DNA of 64,000 nt from the NCBI GenBank assembly GCA_942490535.1, contig CALNXQ010000005.1, forward strand, positions 2,108,001 to 2,172,000. The letters are read 5' to 3'. This DNA is from JAEINY01 sp942490535 (GTDB lineage: Bacteria > Bacteroidota > Bacteroidia > Bacteroidales > Marinilabiliaceae). A program made the translations under genes and the position numbers. The notes below the pieces were generated by a model. It was not told where the DNA came from. It searched no databases and worked only from the letters and a program-made list of their open reading frames with translations. Positions 43,817 through 51,962 of the stretch are shown in pieces (position 1 is the first letter of the stretch; each line of letters begins with the position of its first letter).

Positions 43817-44836
43817 ATGAGTGTGATAATATTAGGCATCGAATCATCATGTGATGACACTTCTGCGGCAATTATTAAAGATGAAGTCATCTTATCAAAT
43901 GTTGTAGCTAATCAGGATGTTCATAAAGCTTATGGGGGAGTAGTGCCCGAATTGGCATCCAGAGCTCACCAGCAAAACATAATCCCAGTAGTGGATAAAG
44001 CAATTCGTGATGCCGGTGTTACAAAAGAACAGATTACAGCCATCGCCTTTACACGAGGACCTGGATTAATGGGGTCTTTGTTAGTCGGTACGTCATTTGC
44101 AAAAGGCTTTGCGTTGGCAAACAAGTTACCACTTATTGAAATAAACCATCTTCATGCGCATGTGATGGCACATTTTATTAAGGAAGACGAGTATGATACC
44201 AATCAACCAGGATTTCCATTTTTATGCTTATTAGTGTCAGGGGGTAATAGCCAGATTGTAATGGTACGGGATCATTTGCATATGGAAATTATTGGGCAAA
44301 CCATTGATGATGCTGCCGGAGAGGCCTTTGATAAATGTGCTAAAGTGATGGGATTACCTTATCCGGGTGGTCCTCTGATTGATAAGCTTGCTGCAGAAGG
44401 GAATCCAGATGCATTTGTATTCAGCAGGCCAAATATTCAAGGATACAATTATAGTTTTAGCGGGCTGAAAACCTCTTTCCTTTACTTTTTAAGGGATGAA
44501 CTAAAGAAAGATCCTGACTTTATTGAGAAGAATAAAATGGATATTTGTGCTTCTTTGCAGAAAACCATTATTGATATTTTAATGAAGAAATTAATTATGG
44601 CAGCTAAGGAGACTGGAGTTACAGAAGTGGCCTTGGCCGGAGGCGTGTCGGCTAATTCGGGATTACGAAACCGTTTAACGGAATTAGCAGATGAATTGGG
44701 TTGGAAAACTTACATTCCAAAGTTTGCATATACCACAGATAATGCTGCAATGATTGCTATTAACGGATACTTTAAGTACCTTAATAATGAGTTTGTGAAA
44801 CAAGATATCGCTCCATTTGCGCGTTCCGTCTTTTAG
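43817..44836 (+). CDS. tsaD: tRNA N6-adenosine threonylcarbamoyltransferase
   Basis: A protein of 339 residues (Kae1/Qri7/TsaD, ASKHA fold). It transfers threonylcarbamoyl to A37 of ANN-decoding tRNAs with TsaB and TsaE. Seen: ILGIESSCDDTSAAI at the start, the metal-binding INHLHAHVMAH, LCLLVSGGNSQIV, GEAFDKCAKVMGLPYPGG and VALAGGVSANSGLR. Start at the ATG 43817; the frame is open nine codons further upstream, but homologues start here. The gene is divergent from tamB with only 17 bp between start codons and appears to be followed by no clear terminator before the PqqD locus. Confidence 0.96.
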   Translation: MSVIILGIESSCDDTSAAIIKDEVILSNVVANQDVHKAYGGVVPELASRAHQQNIIPVVDKAIRDAGVTKEQITAIAFTRGPGLMGSLLVGTSFAKGFALANKLPLIEINHLHAHVMAHFIKEDEYDTNQPGFPFLCLLVSGGNSQIVMVRDHLHMEIIGQTIDDAAGEAFDKCAKVMGLPYPGGPLIDKLAAEGNPDAFVFSRPNIQGYNYSFSGLKTSFLYFLRDELKKDPDFIEKNKMDICASLQKTIIDILMKKLIMAAKETGVTEVALAGGVSANSGLRNRLTELADELGWKTYIPKFAYTTDNAAMIAINGYFKYLNNEFVKQDIAPFARSVF

Positions 44837-44936
44837 TATGATGTAGTTGTATCGCAAATTCGAACGAAAAAAATGATCTTTTGTCAAAAAAATTCGAAGT
44901 TTTGAAGTAAAGAACCGATTAGAGGTTGTTTTTTTT

Positions 44937-44944
44937 TATTTTTG
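44937..44944 (+). promoter_or_regulatory. Candidate promoter -7 element of the PqqD-peptide-kinase locus
   Basis: TATTTTTG matches TAnnTTTG and ends 19 bp before the GTG start of the PqqD gene, after a T-rich stretch. No TTG box is found at about 20 bp upstream. Confidence 0.4.
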
Positions 44945-44963
44945 CCAATAAATTAAAGTCATT

Positions 44964-45248
44964 GTGAGAGAACAGCTTTACAAAAGATCGAAAGGATTTG
45001 TGGAGAAGAAAATAGGTGATGATCTGGTCTTGGTGCCGTTGGCTAATTCAGTGGTGCAGATGGACAGGGTGTTTTCGTTAAATGAATTAGGGGCATTTGT
45101 GTATAGTCTAATGAATGATTGTATTTCGGAAGCTGATTTGTTACGGCATATTATAAGCGAATTTGATGTGTCGGATAAAGAAGCTGCAGCTGATTTAAAC
45201 ACTTTTTTATCTGAAGCTGTTTCTAATAAAATTATTGAAATTTATTAA
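44964..45248 (+). CDS. PqqD-like protein (RiPP recognition element)
   Basis: A 94-residue small protein of the PqqD family, which binds the leader of peptide precursors and presents them to modifying enzymes. The family order is seen: a first strand region (LVLVPLANSVVQMDRVFSLNELGAFVYSLM) with the conserved L-N-E-x-G-x-x-V/I-W/Y segment, then a winged-helix part (ISEADLLRHIISEFDVSDKEAAADLNTFLSEA). The start is GTG; no ATG is available upstream. It is first in a tight five-gene set with a small peptide, an HprK-like kinase, a signal-peptidase-like protein and an ABC exporter, so it most likely guides the adjacent peptide. Confidence 0.85.
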   Translation: MREQLYKRSKGFVEKKIGDDLVLVPLANSVVQMDRVFSLNELGAFVYSLMNDCISEADLLRHIISEFDVSDKEAAADLNTFLSEAVSNKIIEIY

Positions 45249-45268
45249 TATAAGGTAGTTTGCCAATA

Positions 45269-45487
45269 ATGAGTTTGAAGCGTATATATAGTGCTCCTGA
45301 AATAAATATCCATTCATTAGATAGAGAAATTTGTTTGGTGATGGCATCTGTTCCTGGTGATCCTGGAGGAGGAGGCGATCCATTTGGGGCTCCAGCTCCT
45401 GCACCAATGAGCCCATCGGAATCTTCAGGGTTGAAAAGTACTAGTTATCCCTTTGGAGGAGACACGCCGGATTATAGTAATATGTAA
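45269..45487 (+). CDS. Putative RiPP precursor peptide with YxxPxI leader motif
   Basis: A 72-residue peptide. The leader has Y7-S-A-P-E-I12, matching YxxPxI, close to the YxxPxL motif that lasso-peptide leaders use to bind a PqqD-type recognition element. A short hydrophobic segment (ICLVMAS, about 21-27) follows, then a Gly/Pro/Ser-rich core: GDPGGGGDPFG, an APAPAP stretch, a Ser-rich SPSESSG part with a total of several Ser/Thr and a Tyr, a second PFGG and the end DYSNM. Small proteins of this kind (Y-x-x-P, then a Gly-rich tail) are known from Bacteroidales. It lies 20 bp after the PqqD gene and 12 bp before the kinase gene. No homology beyond that recognised. Confidence 0.7.
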   Translation: MSLKRIYSAPEINIHSLDREICLVMASVPGDPGGGGDPFGAPAPAPMSPSESSGLKSTSYPFGGDTPDYSNM

Positions 45488-45499
45488 ATTACTTATTGG

Positions 45500-46393
45500 A
45501 TGGTTAAATCCAGATTTTATGATATAGGGGGCTTGGAGATGGAGGTAATCTATCAAAGCCCTTTTTTCTTGTTTGATACAGAGGGAGGCTCAGAAAGTTT
45601 TAAAACGACAATAAAAGATGTTCAATGGACTATTCAGGTTGAGCACGTCGGAAATATAGATCTTTCTAATTCGCAACTTTTATTTGAGGGGGTAAATGAA
45701 TTTCAGATTAATATTCCATATAAGTGGAGTATTTATAATAAAAATGGTCTTCGTATCATCTATTTTGAGTTTGAAAATCATCAAATTATAAAACGAGGAA
45801 CAGCTGTTTTAAATTTTGAAAAAAAATCGATATCTGTAGGTCTGGAACTTTTGCATAATGAAGTTTTTTCGCTGGATCCGTTTTTTCATCCCCTTGGCGT
45901 TTTAATTTTGACCGAAGTTATGAGTGAATCAAGTGGTTTTTTGATTCATGCATCGGGAGTTAATGATCTTGGCAAAGGATATCTTTTTTCGGCAGTTTCG
46001 GGCACTGGAAAATCTACAATGGCCAACTTATGGGCTCGAAAAGGAGCAACTATTATAAATGACGATCGGTTAATTGTTCGGTTTTCTGCAGAAGGTGAAT
46101 TTAGTATTTACAATACGCCTATGCCCTATTATCAAGATGCTGGGAAATGTGCTCCCTTAAAAGCTTGTTTTTTATTAAAGCAGTCATCTGAAAACTACAT
46201 GACCAGGTTAAGTGAAGTTCACAGTGTATTAGGTTTGATGGGGAATTGTATACAGCATTTATATGATCAGTCACGAATTGAAAATCACATGATGTTGATT
46301 CAGGGATTGGTTCATGCTTGTGATGTTTTTGAAGTGGGCTTTAAGCCTGATACTGATATTGTTGATTTTATTCGAAGTGAGATTGGAGATTAG
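45500..46393 (+). CDS. HPr kinase-like protein
   Basis: A 297-residue protein with a C-terminal HprK-like kinase fold. The P-loop SAVSGTGKST (residues 164-173) is preceded by a strand ending in YLF and followed by the Asp pair in IINDDRL (188-189), as in HPr kinase/phosphorylase and the kinases of lasso-peptide clusters that phosphorylate the C-terminal Ser of the peptide. The first 120 residues are different and presumably recognise substrate. It starts 12 bp after the peptide gene. No HPr or PTS gene is nearby, so the likely substrate is the neighbouring peptide (inference). Confidence 0.8.
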   Translation: MVKSRFYDIGGLEMEVIYQSPFFLFDTEGGSESFKTTIKDVQWTIQVEHVGNIDLSNSQLLFEGVNEFQINIPYKWSIYNKNGLRIIYFEFENHQIIKRGTAVLNFEKKSISVGLELLHNEVFSLDPFFHPLGVLILTEVMSESSGFLIHASGVNDLGKGYLFSAVSGTGKSTMANLWARKGATIINDDRLIVRFSAEGEFSIYNTPMPYYQDAGKCAPLKACFLLKQSSENYMTRLSEVHSVLGLMGNCIQHLYDQSRIENHMMLIQGLVHACDVFEVGFKPDTDIVDFIRSEIGD

Positions 46394-46823
46394 TCAGTGG
46401 AAATCCGTTGTGGCACAGTTGTTAACTGAAGGGCGAACGATTGAAATTCAAGCCAGTGGATATAGTATGTTCCCGTTATTAAGACCCGGAGATAAGTTGC
46501 AGGTACATCCACGAGTTGAATCTATAAAGTCGGGCGATATCATTGTATTTGATCGGGGGGATGTATTTGTAGCTCATCGGTTGCTTGAGGTACAGGGAGA
46601 TGTGGTTTTGTGTAAAGGAGATGGTTTTGCATTTTATGATAGTCCTATAAGCCTGCGACAAGTTGTTGGCAAAGTTAGCCATCGTAGCCGGAACGAAAGA
46701 TCTATAGACTTGAGCGAAAGGAGGTATGTTTGGTTTGGAAAGTTGATGCTTCTCTTTCCCCGGGCAATGGGTTTTGTGTTTAGCTATTTTGCTAAAGTAT
46801 ACATTAAGTTTTTAGTGGATTAA
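46377..46823 (+). CDS. S24/S26 signal-peptidase-like protein
   Basis: About 148 residues. Seen: ASGYSMFPLLRPGD with the candidate nucleophile Ser, then IKSGDIIVFDRGDVFVAHRL with a His where archaeal-type signal peptidases (S26B) have the catalytic His, and KGDGF near 81-85. A hydrophobic C-terminal segment (LLFPRAMGFVFSYFAKVYI) may anchor it to the membrane. Start set at the GTG at 46377, which overlaps the kinase gene by 17 bp; an in-frame ATG further upstream would overlap far more. In this locus it is the only peptidase, so it may cut the leader of the peptide. Confidence 0.7.
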   Translation: MRLEISQWKSVVAQLLTEGRTIEIQASGYSMFPLLRPGDKLQVHPRVESIKSGDIIVFDRGDVFVAHRLLEVQGDVVLCKGDGFAFYDSPISLRQVVGKVSHRSRNERSIDLSERRYVWFGKLMLLFPRAMGFVFSYFAKVYIKFLVD

Positions 46824-46898
46824 TAGGGTGTGAAGTATTGTGTTTGTCTTTGATTACCGAATTAAATAGTACTTTAGTATTACATTGTATTCTGTTCT

Positions 46899-48686
46899 AT
46901 GAAATCAAAGATCACCCGTACTCTATTTTATCTTCGGCATGCCCTTGGAATTGTTTATCTAAGCTCCCCCAAGTGGACATTCATTAATATTATAATTACC
47001 ATTTTACGTGGAGGTCTTCCACTTTTATTATTGTTTGTTGTCAAGCAAATTATTGATGCTGTCAACGAGGTTCTTGCAAATGCTGGAAGCAGTGTAGATT
47101 ATTCTTCTATTTATTTTGCAGTTGGTTTAGGTGGTACATTTTTCTTATTGAATGCCATTACCGGATCCTTATCTACGTTGGTTCGAGAACGTCAGTCTTA
47201 TAAAGTGAATGATTTCATTCAAAATATTATACATAAAAAAACGGTAAATATCCCTTATTCTTATTTCGAAGACCCGACGTACCAAAATATATTTTTCAGA
47301 GCACTAACGGATGCTACATTTCGTCCGGCACGCATATTTTATGGTTTTCTAGGAGTAGCTCAAAACATTCTGACAGTAATTTTGGTTTTTGCCGTCTTGG
47401 TGAGTTTACATTGGGGAATGTTGCCTTTTCTTTTGGCAGCAGGAACACCAACGATTCTATTCCGGTTGTATTATTCTAAAAAAATTTACTCCCTTCGAAA
47501 AGATCAGACGGAGGATGAACGTCGCGTTAATTATTTAAATCAATTGTTAACCGGAAAAAGTTTTGCAAAGGAGTTGAGGATTTTTAATCTGGGGGAAACG
47601 TTTAAAGAGTTATATGAGTCAAAACGAAACCAATTGCGGGAAAATCAATGGATGCTTTTGGTGTCAAAGACAAGTTGGGAGGTCATCGTTCAGATCATAT
47701 CGACAACAGCGCTGCTGTTGGTTTTTGGCTTTGTAGTGTACGAAGCCACCCGAGGTAAAATAACCAATGGATCAATGGCCATGTATTTCTTAGCCTTACA
47801 TCGTGGTTATGCGGTCCTGCAGGAGTTATTGAGCCGGATTTCGGCTCTGTATGAAGATAATTTGTTTTTAAAAAATTTCTTTGAGTTCGAAAAGATTGAA
47901 GTTTCTGGAAATAGTGGCCAAACTAAAGAATTTCCGTCTACCTTGAAAGAAGGAATATCTTTTAAAAATGTGGGTTTCAAATATCCAAATTCAGATCGTT
48001 GGGTTTTTCGCCACGTTAATTTTACGATTCCGGCACGAAAGACAGTTGCACTAGTTGGAGCGAATGGAAGTGGGAAAACCACGATGGTGAAACTGTTAGC
48101 AGGTTTATATCAACCTGTTGAAGGTGTTATTTTGGCTGATGATGTAAATTGGTCTTCCATAAATATGAAGGAGCTAGCAAAGAATATAAGCGTTATTTTC
48201 CAGGATTTTATGCTTTATAATGTGTCTGCTGCTGATAATATTAGGTTTGGAAATGTATCTAAGGCCTTTGATCAGAAAGAAGTCGTTGAGGCCGCTAAAA
48301 ATGCAGGCATACACGATCGGTTTAAGGGTTTTGAAAAGGGCTATGATACTACCTTGGGGACGCTTTTCAGAGGTAGTGAGCAGCTCAGTCAGGGAGAATG
48401 GCAAAGAACGGCTTTGGCACGTTCCTTTTATAACCCATCACAGGTCATTATTTTAGATGAGCCGACTAGTTCTCTGGATGCTTTCACAGAAGCTGGTTTA
48501 ATAGCTCATTTTAGAGAAATAGTTAAGGATCGAACAGCAATTATCATTAGTCATCGGCTGTCGACAATAAAACTAGCAGATGAGATTATTGTTTTAGATG
48601 GAGAAGGTATTGCAGAGGTTGGTAAACCTGATCAATTGATCGCTCAAAAAGGGATTTTTTACCAAATGGTTGAGTCTTTGAAATAA
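46899..48686 (+). CDS. ABC exporter (membrane and ATPase domains fused)
   Basis: A 595-residue half-transporter. Six-helix membrane domain (about residues 1-320) then ATPase with Walker A (LVGANGSGKTTMVKLL), signature LSQGEWQRTALA and Walker B VIILDEPTSS. It lacks an N-terminal C39 peptidase domain, so the leader must be removed by another enzyme. It lies 75 bp after the S26-like gene and is the last gene of the PqqD-peptide-kinase set, hence likely exports the modified peptide. It ends directly at the stop codon of the convergent beta-barrel gene (0 bp gap). Confidence 0.9.
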   Translation: MKSKITRTLFYLRHALGIVYLSSPKWTFINIIITILRGGLPLLLLFVVKQIIDAVNEVLANAGSSVDYSSIYFAVGLGGTFFLLNAITGSLSTLVRERQSYKVNDFIQNIIHKKTVNIPYSYFEDPTYQNIFFRALTDATFRPARIFYGFLGVAQNILTVILVFAVLVSLHWGMLPFLLAAGTPTILFRLYYSKKIYSLRKDQTEDERRVNYLNQLLTGKSFAKELRIFNLGETFKELYESKRNQLRENQWMLLVSKTSWEVIVQIISTTALLLVFGFVVYEATRGKITNGSMAMYFLALHRGYAVLQELLSRISALYEDNLFLKNFFEFEKIEVSGNSGQTKEFPSTLKEGISFKNVGFKYPNSDRWVFRHVNFTIPARKTVALVGANGSGKTTMVKLLAGLYQPVEGVILADDVNWSSINMKELAKNISVIFQDFMLYNVSAADNIRFGNVSKAFDQKEVVEAAKNAGIHDRFKGFEKGYDTTLGTLFRGSEQLSQGEWQRTALARSFYNPSQVIILDEPTSSLDAFTEAGLIAHFREIVKDRTAIIISHRLSTIKLADEIIVLDGEGIAEVGKPDQLIAQKGIFYQMVESLK

Positions 48687-50066
48687 TTAATTGACAATGA
48701 GGATAATTCCGCCAAATATGCCCAGTGATACGGGTTGGTAGGAATAATTTGAATCACTATTTACAGAGTTCAGGAAATACTTAAGTTTTGGTTCCAATGA
48801 AAATCGAAATGATTTACCAAGGGGTAATTCCAATCCCAGACCTAGAGAGCTGCTAAAAACAAGTGGTTTAATATTACCTGTTTCGCCAATTTTTGTTTCT
48901 GATTTTCCATCGATCAGGTAAGCATTATTGCCAATCAAGAAATTTGAACTGATTCCTCCCGCTATGGATATGGTTGGATAACCAGTAAAGATTTTATATC
49001 TCACACTGAGCGGTATTTCAATATATTCTAAGGTTTGCTTTGTTTCTGCCGTGGAATTCGTATAAGCGTTAGTTAAATAGGGTAAGTCATTGTTGATGGT
49101 GGTCTTAGTGTCATTGAGAACGTTGTCTTTCAGATTGATTTGTCCAATTGAATTATTGAGCGATACATGCTGTAAAATATGTGTTTCGTTTGACCCCGAT
49201 GAGAGTTTGTTTGGGGAATAACTAAAGCTGTTCTGAACAGTTTCACCAATTTTTGAATAGTGGAAGCCGGTTTCAACACTCCACCGGGTTTCGTTTTCAA
49301 AACGGATATTTAAACCACCTGAAATAGAAGTGAGACCTTTTTCATTGATATCAGCAGAAGTTTGGGAGTAAGAGTTTGATGTGGCATCAGCATACATATC
49401 TCCAGAACTTATACCATTGTTTGCTCCATTACTACTATAGGAGGGAGAAATAGACCCCCCCAATAAAATATGTGTACTTTTTGTTTTGGCATTAGATGTT
49501 GGAGGTATTATTTCAGGATAAAATGTGTAATAAGAGTGGGGCTTGGATTTTAATTGGGTTGAAAGATCTGAATGAGTGGATGCCAATAGAGGTAATCCTT
49601 TTCCATGTAATAGTGATAACTTTTGAGTTGGATTTGTGGTAACTATCAATTCGTCTTCTGCAGAATATTTTAAAAAAGTGTTTTGAATATTAGGGGGTGC
49701 TACAATGTGTTCATATGCAATTGCTTCATTTTGTGTCTGGGAAAGTGGCAATTCAGTAGATGTTTGATTCGAAGTATTTTCGGGAGTGTTATTTGGTGTA
49801 TGTGTTTCGTGTTTTGTATGAAATGAACTTACAATTTTGTTTGTTTCCGTATTGGTTTGATTAAATAGAATGATTAGTGAACTGCCAATTACAAACAAAA
49901 CTGCAGCTGCTGCCAGGCTTCTCCAAAACAAGAAAACCCGTTTTTCTTGCTTTTCAGCATCCAGATCCTTTTCAACAGTACTCCAGACAGATAAAGGTGG
50001 TGCGTCAGAAAAACTTTCCAAGCTTGTCTTGAAGAGGTTATCTATATTTTTATTTCTTTCTAACAT
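48687..50066 (-). CDS. Membrane-anchored protein with outer-membrane beta-barrel-like C-terminus (ECF partner)
   Basis: A 459-residue protein. The first 45 residues are polar (LERNKNIDNLFKTSLESFSD, then PLSVWSTVEKDL), followed by a membrane helix (about 50-66, SLAAAAVLFVIGSSLIILF) and a long low-complexity Thr/Asn/Ser region. The C-terminal half is beta-rich with alternating segments such as WSVETGFHYSKIG, YIEIPLSVRYKIF and FSSSLGLGLELPLGKSFRFS, typical of porin-type small barrels. The start overlaps the end of the sigma gene by 7 bp. The pattern recalls sigma/anti-sigma pairs in Bacteroidota where the second protein holds the sigma factor; whether the N-terminal part binds sigma is unproven. 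Confidence 0.65.
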   Translation of the reverse strand: MLERNKNIDNLFKTSLESFSDAPPLSVWSTVEKDLDAEKQEKRVFLFWRSLAAAAVLFVIGSSLIILFNQTNTETNKIVSSFHTKHETHTPNNTPENTSNQTSTELPLSQTQNEAIAYEHIVAPPNIQNTFLKYSAEDELIVTTNPTQKLSLLHGKGLPLLASTHSDLSTQLKSKPHSYYTFYPEIIPPTSNAKTKSTHILLGGSISPSYSSNGANNGISSGDMYADATSNSYSQTSADINEKGLTSISGGLNIRFENETRWSVETGFHYSKIGETVQNSFSYSPNKLSSGSNETHILQHVSLNNSIGQINLKDNVLNDTKTTINNDLPYLTNAYTNSTAETKQTLEYIEIPLSVRYKIFTGYPTISIAGGISSNFLIGNNAYLIDGKSETKIGETGNIKPLVFSSSLGLGLELPLGKSFRFSLEPKLKYFLNSVNSDSNYSYQPVSLGIFGGIILIVN

Positions 50067-50617
50067 ACAGCTTGTTTTTTGTCCTGTAATCGAGCTTCAA
50101 TTTCTTTTTTCAGACATTGACGCGCACGTGAGAGGTTCGATTTTGAAGTACCGATAGATATGTTTAGCGCATCCGCGATTTCAACATGAGTGTAGCCATC
50201 CAAGGCATAGAGGTTAAAAACCATTCTGTATTTGGGCGGAAGGTTTTGAATCATTTCAAATAACTCGTGTTGTGAAAACAACGGTTCACACACGGCTTCT
50301 GGTTCACTATCTTCGCACGGTACTGAGGGAAAATCATCAACAAGAATGGTTGGTTGCTTTTTTCGGAATGATTCAATGACTGTGTTTACAATAATCCGAC
50401 GCATCCAACCTTCAAAAGAGCCTTCAAACCGGAACAGATGTATTTTTGTAAAAACTTTAATAAATCCTTCTTGAAGGCAATCTTCAGCTTCTGCCCGGTC
50501 TTTGCAGTATTGCAGACACACGCCATACATTTTGCCCGAAAATTTTTCGTACAATTCCTTTTGTGCCTTACGTTTTCCCTTTTGACACGCTTTGATGATA
50601 TGATCAAGATTCGTCAC
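50060..50617 (-). CDS. ECF RNA polymerase sigma factor
   Basis: A 185-residue sigma-70 family protein of the ECF class. Region 2 (FSGKMYGVCLQYCKDRAEAEDCLQEGFIKVF) and region 4 (LPPKYRMVFNLYALDGYTHVEIADALNISIGTSKSNLSRAR) are intact with a short acidic linker between them. The start is GTG at 50617. It controls a small regulon in response to an envelope or other signal. The downstream gene overlaps it by 7 bp and codes for a membrane protein, the usual place of a regulator of sigma activity. Confidence 0.92.
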   Translation of the reverse strand: MTNLDHIIKACQKGKRKAQKELYEKFSGKMYGVCLQYCKDRAEAEDCLQEGFIKVFTKIHLFRFEGSFEGWMRRIIVNTVIESFRKKQPTILVDDFPSVPCEDSEPEAVCEPLFSQHELFEMIQNLPPKYRMVFNLYALDGYTHVEIADALNISIGTSKSNLSRARQCLKKEIEARLQDKKQAVC

Positions 50618-50779
50618 TTGTTGAAGAAAACCTCCTTTTTATTACTTAAAACTCGAATCGTCAATCGTCTCTTCAACCAAGCATTAGGTTGGCAGGGTTC
50701 ATTCATATAATTGCTTCTTCATCTGTTTTATTCTCCAGATGGCAAAACAGCAGCATGGTTGCGTTCAAATATGAAAAAA

Positions 50780-51241
50780 CTAATATTTTTTTCTAACGCG
50801 ATCCATTTCACGAGAGGCATCTTTGTGTTTCAAAGTTTCGCGTTTATCGTGCATTTTTTTACCGCGAGCTAACGCAATTTCTACTTTTGCAAATCCTCGT
50901 TCATTCAAAAATATTTTTACCGGAACAATGGTCAAACCCGATTCTTTGGTTTTACGATCCAACTTTTGAAGTTCTTTTTTTTTCAGCAATAGCTTGCGAT
51001 CACGTTCGGGTTGATGATTGTTGTAAGTACCATAAAAATACTCGGATACCCGCATGCCTTTTAGCCATAATTCGCCTTTCACAAAGTAGCAATAGGAATC
51101 CACTAAATTTGCTTTTCCCAAACGGATGGATTTTATTTCGGTGCCAACCAGTTGTACCCCGGCGGCGAAGCGTTCAATTAATTCATAATCAAATGAAGCA
51201 CGCTTGTTTCGTATATTTATGCGAGTTGTATTTTGAGTCAT
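50780..51241 (-). CDS. smpB: SsrA-binding protein SmpB
   Basis: A 153-residue tmRNA-binding protein needed for rescue of stalled ribosomes. Family segments: RINIRNKRASFDYELIERF, AGVQLVGTEIKSIRLGKANL, LKGMRVSEYFYG, and a basic C-terminal tail (KDASREMDRVRKKY) that enters the A-site. Length is standard. The tmRNA gene itself is not in the window. It is followed by the sigma gene 163 bp downstream and preceded by a Yip1-family gene whose stop lies 3 bp upstream. Confidence 0.97.
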   Translation of the reverse strand: MTQNTTRINIRNKRASFDYELIERFAAGVQLVGTEIKSIRLGKANLVDSYCYFVKGELWLKGMRVSEYFYGTYNNHQPERDRKLLLKKKELQKLDRKTKESGLTIVPVKIFLNERGFAKVEIALARGKKMHDKRETLKHKDASREMDRVRKKY

Positions 51242-51244
51242 TTT

Positions 51245-51844
51245 TTAGATGGGGCTTATGCGAAATAGAATTTTACCAATGACGAAAGGTAATACTAATA
51301 TAGCAATAGTGATCACGATGGTCAGCAATATCCGGGAGTCCTTATTGTCTGGGATCAGTAAACCTAATCCTTCCCAAATAATGTATCCGGCATAGAGATG
51401 AAGAAAACCAAAAAAGTAGGTTTGTGGAACTAAATTATTGACGGTTCCTATCAGATAAATGACCAGGGAAGGATAAGCTACCAGTTTAAAAATGTTTTCC
51501 TTGGACGCATTGAGTTGTAATGCTGGTAATAGTTTGATCAAAAGGAACCAGGCCAGGTATAAGCCAAAGAAACAAGAAGAGAAGGCAAAGAGCGCATCTC
51601 TCAAGGCCAGATCAAAGGATAATCCCTGATGGAAAAAAAGATAGCCGATGAAAGTAGCTGCTGTATAAGCCCCGATTAAGGGAAGGCTAAACTGTGCCAA
51701 TACGTCATTGACCTGTACTTGTTCCGTAAGAATTGAAGTCCAAGCTTTGCCTGGATTTAGGATCAAATCTTTGAGACGTGAAAATAGGTTTTTATAAAGT
51801 ACCCGTAGTGTTTGTGCTTCTTTGTTCATGTTTTTATCTGCCAT
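51245..51844 (-). CDS. Yip1 family membrane protein
   Basis: A 199-residue integral membrane protein with five hydrophobic helices and an N-terminal amphipathic segment (RVLYKNLFSRLKDLILNPGKAW) typical for Yip1-domain proteins (PW motif with KAW). Function in bacteria is unknown. It starts 118 bp from the miaA start on the opposite strand and ends 3 bp before smpB, so smpB is probably co-transcribed from its promoter. Confidence 0.85.
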   Translation of the reverse strand: MADKNMNKEAQTLRVLYKNLFSRLKDLILNPGKAWTSILTEQVQVNDVLAQFSLPLIGAYTAATFIGYLFFHQGLSFDLALRDALFAFSSCFFGLYLAWFLLIKLLPALQLNASKENIFKLVAYPSLVIYLIGTVNNLVPQTYFFGFLHLYAGYIIWEGLGLLIPDNKDSRILLTIVITIAILVLPFVIGKILFRISPI

Positions 51845-51913
51845 GTGGAGGCAAAAATACGAAAAATATAGCTACCTGATTTCCGTTTGAACCTTATCAT
51901 GTGTTTGATCGCT

Positions 51914-51945
51914 TTTGGAATGTGTGTTTGTTTGTTTTAGTTTTG
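51914..51945 (+). promoter_or_regulatory. Promoter of miaA
   Basis: TTTG at 51914-51917, 20-bp spacer, then TAGTTTTG at 51938-51945, an exact fit to the Bacteroidota consensus. It lies inside a longer open frame, so it argues for the ATG at 51963 as true start. Confidence 0.65.
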
Positions 51946-51962
51946 ACTTCAAATTAAGTGAA

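Noticed and set aside
44964..48686. Complete lasso-peptide cluster
   Set aside because: No asparagine-synthetase-like cyclase and no B2 protease were found within the window on either side, so only the leader motif, recognition element and kinase are lasso-like.
50618..50779. tmRNA or tRNA next to smpB
   Set aside because: No acceptor stem with TTC-loop pattern or tag reading frame was found.
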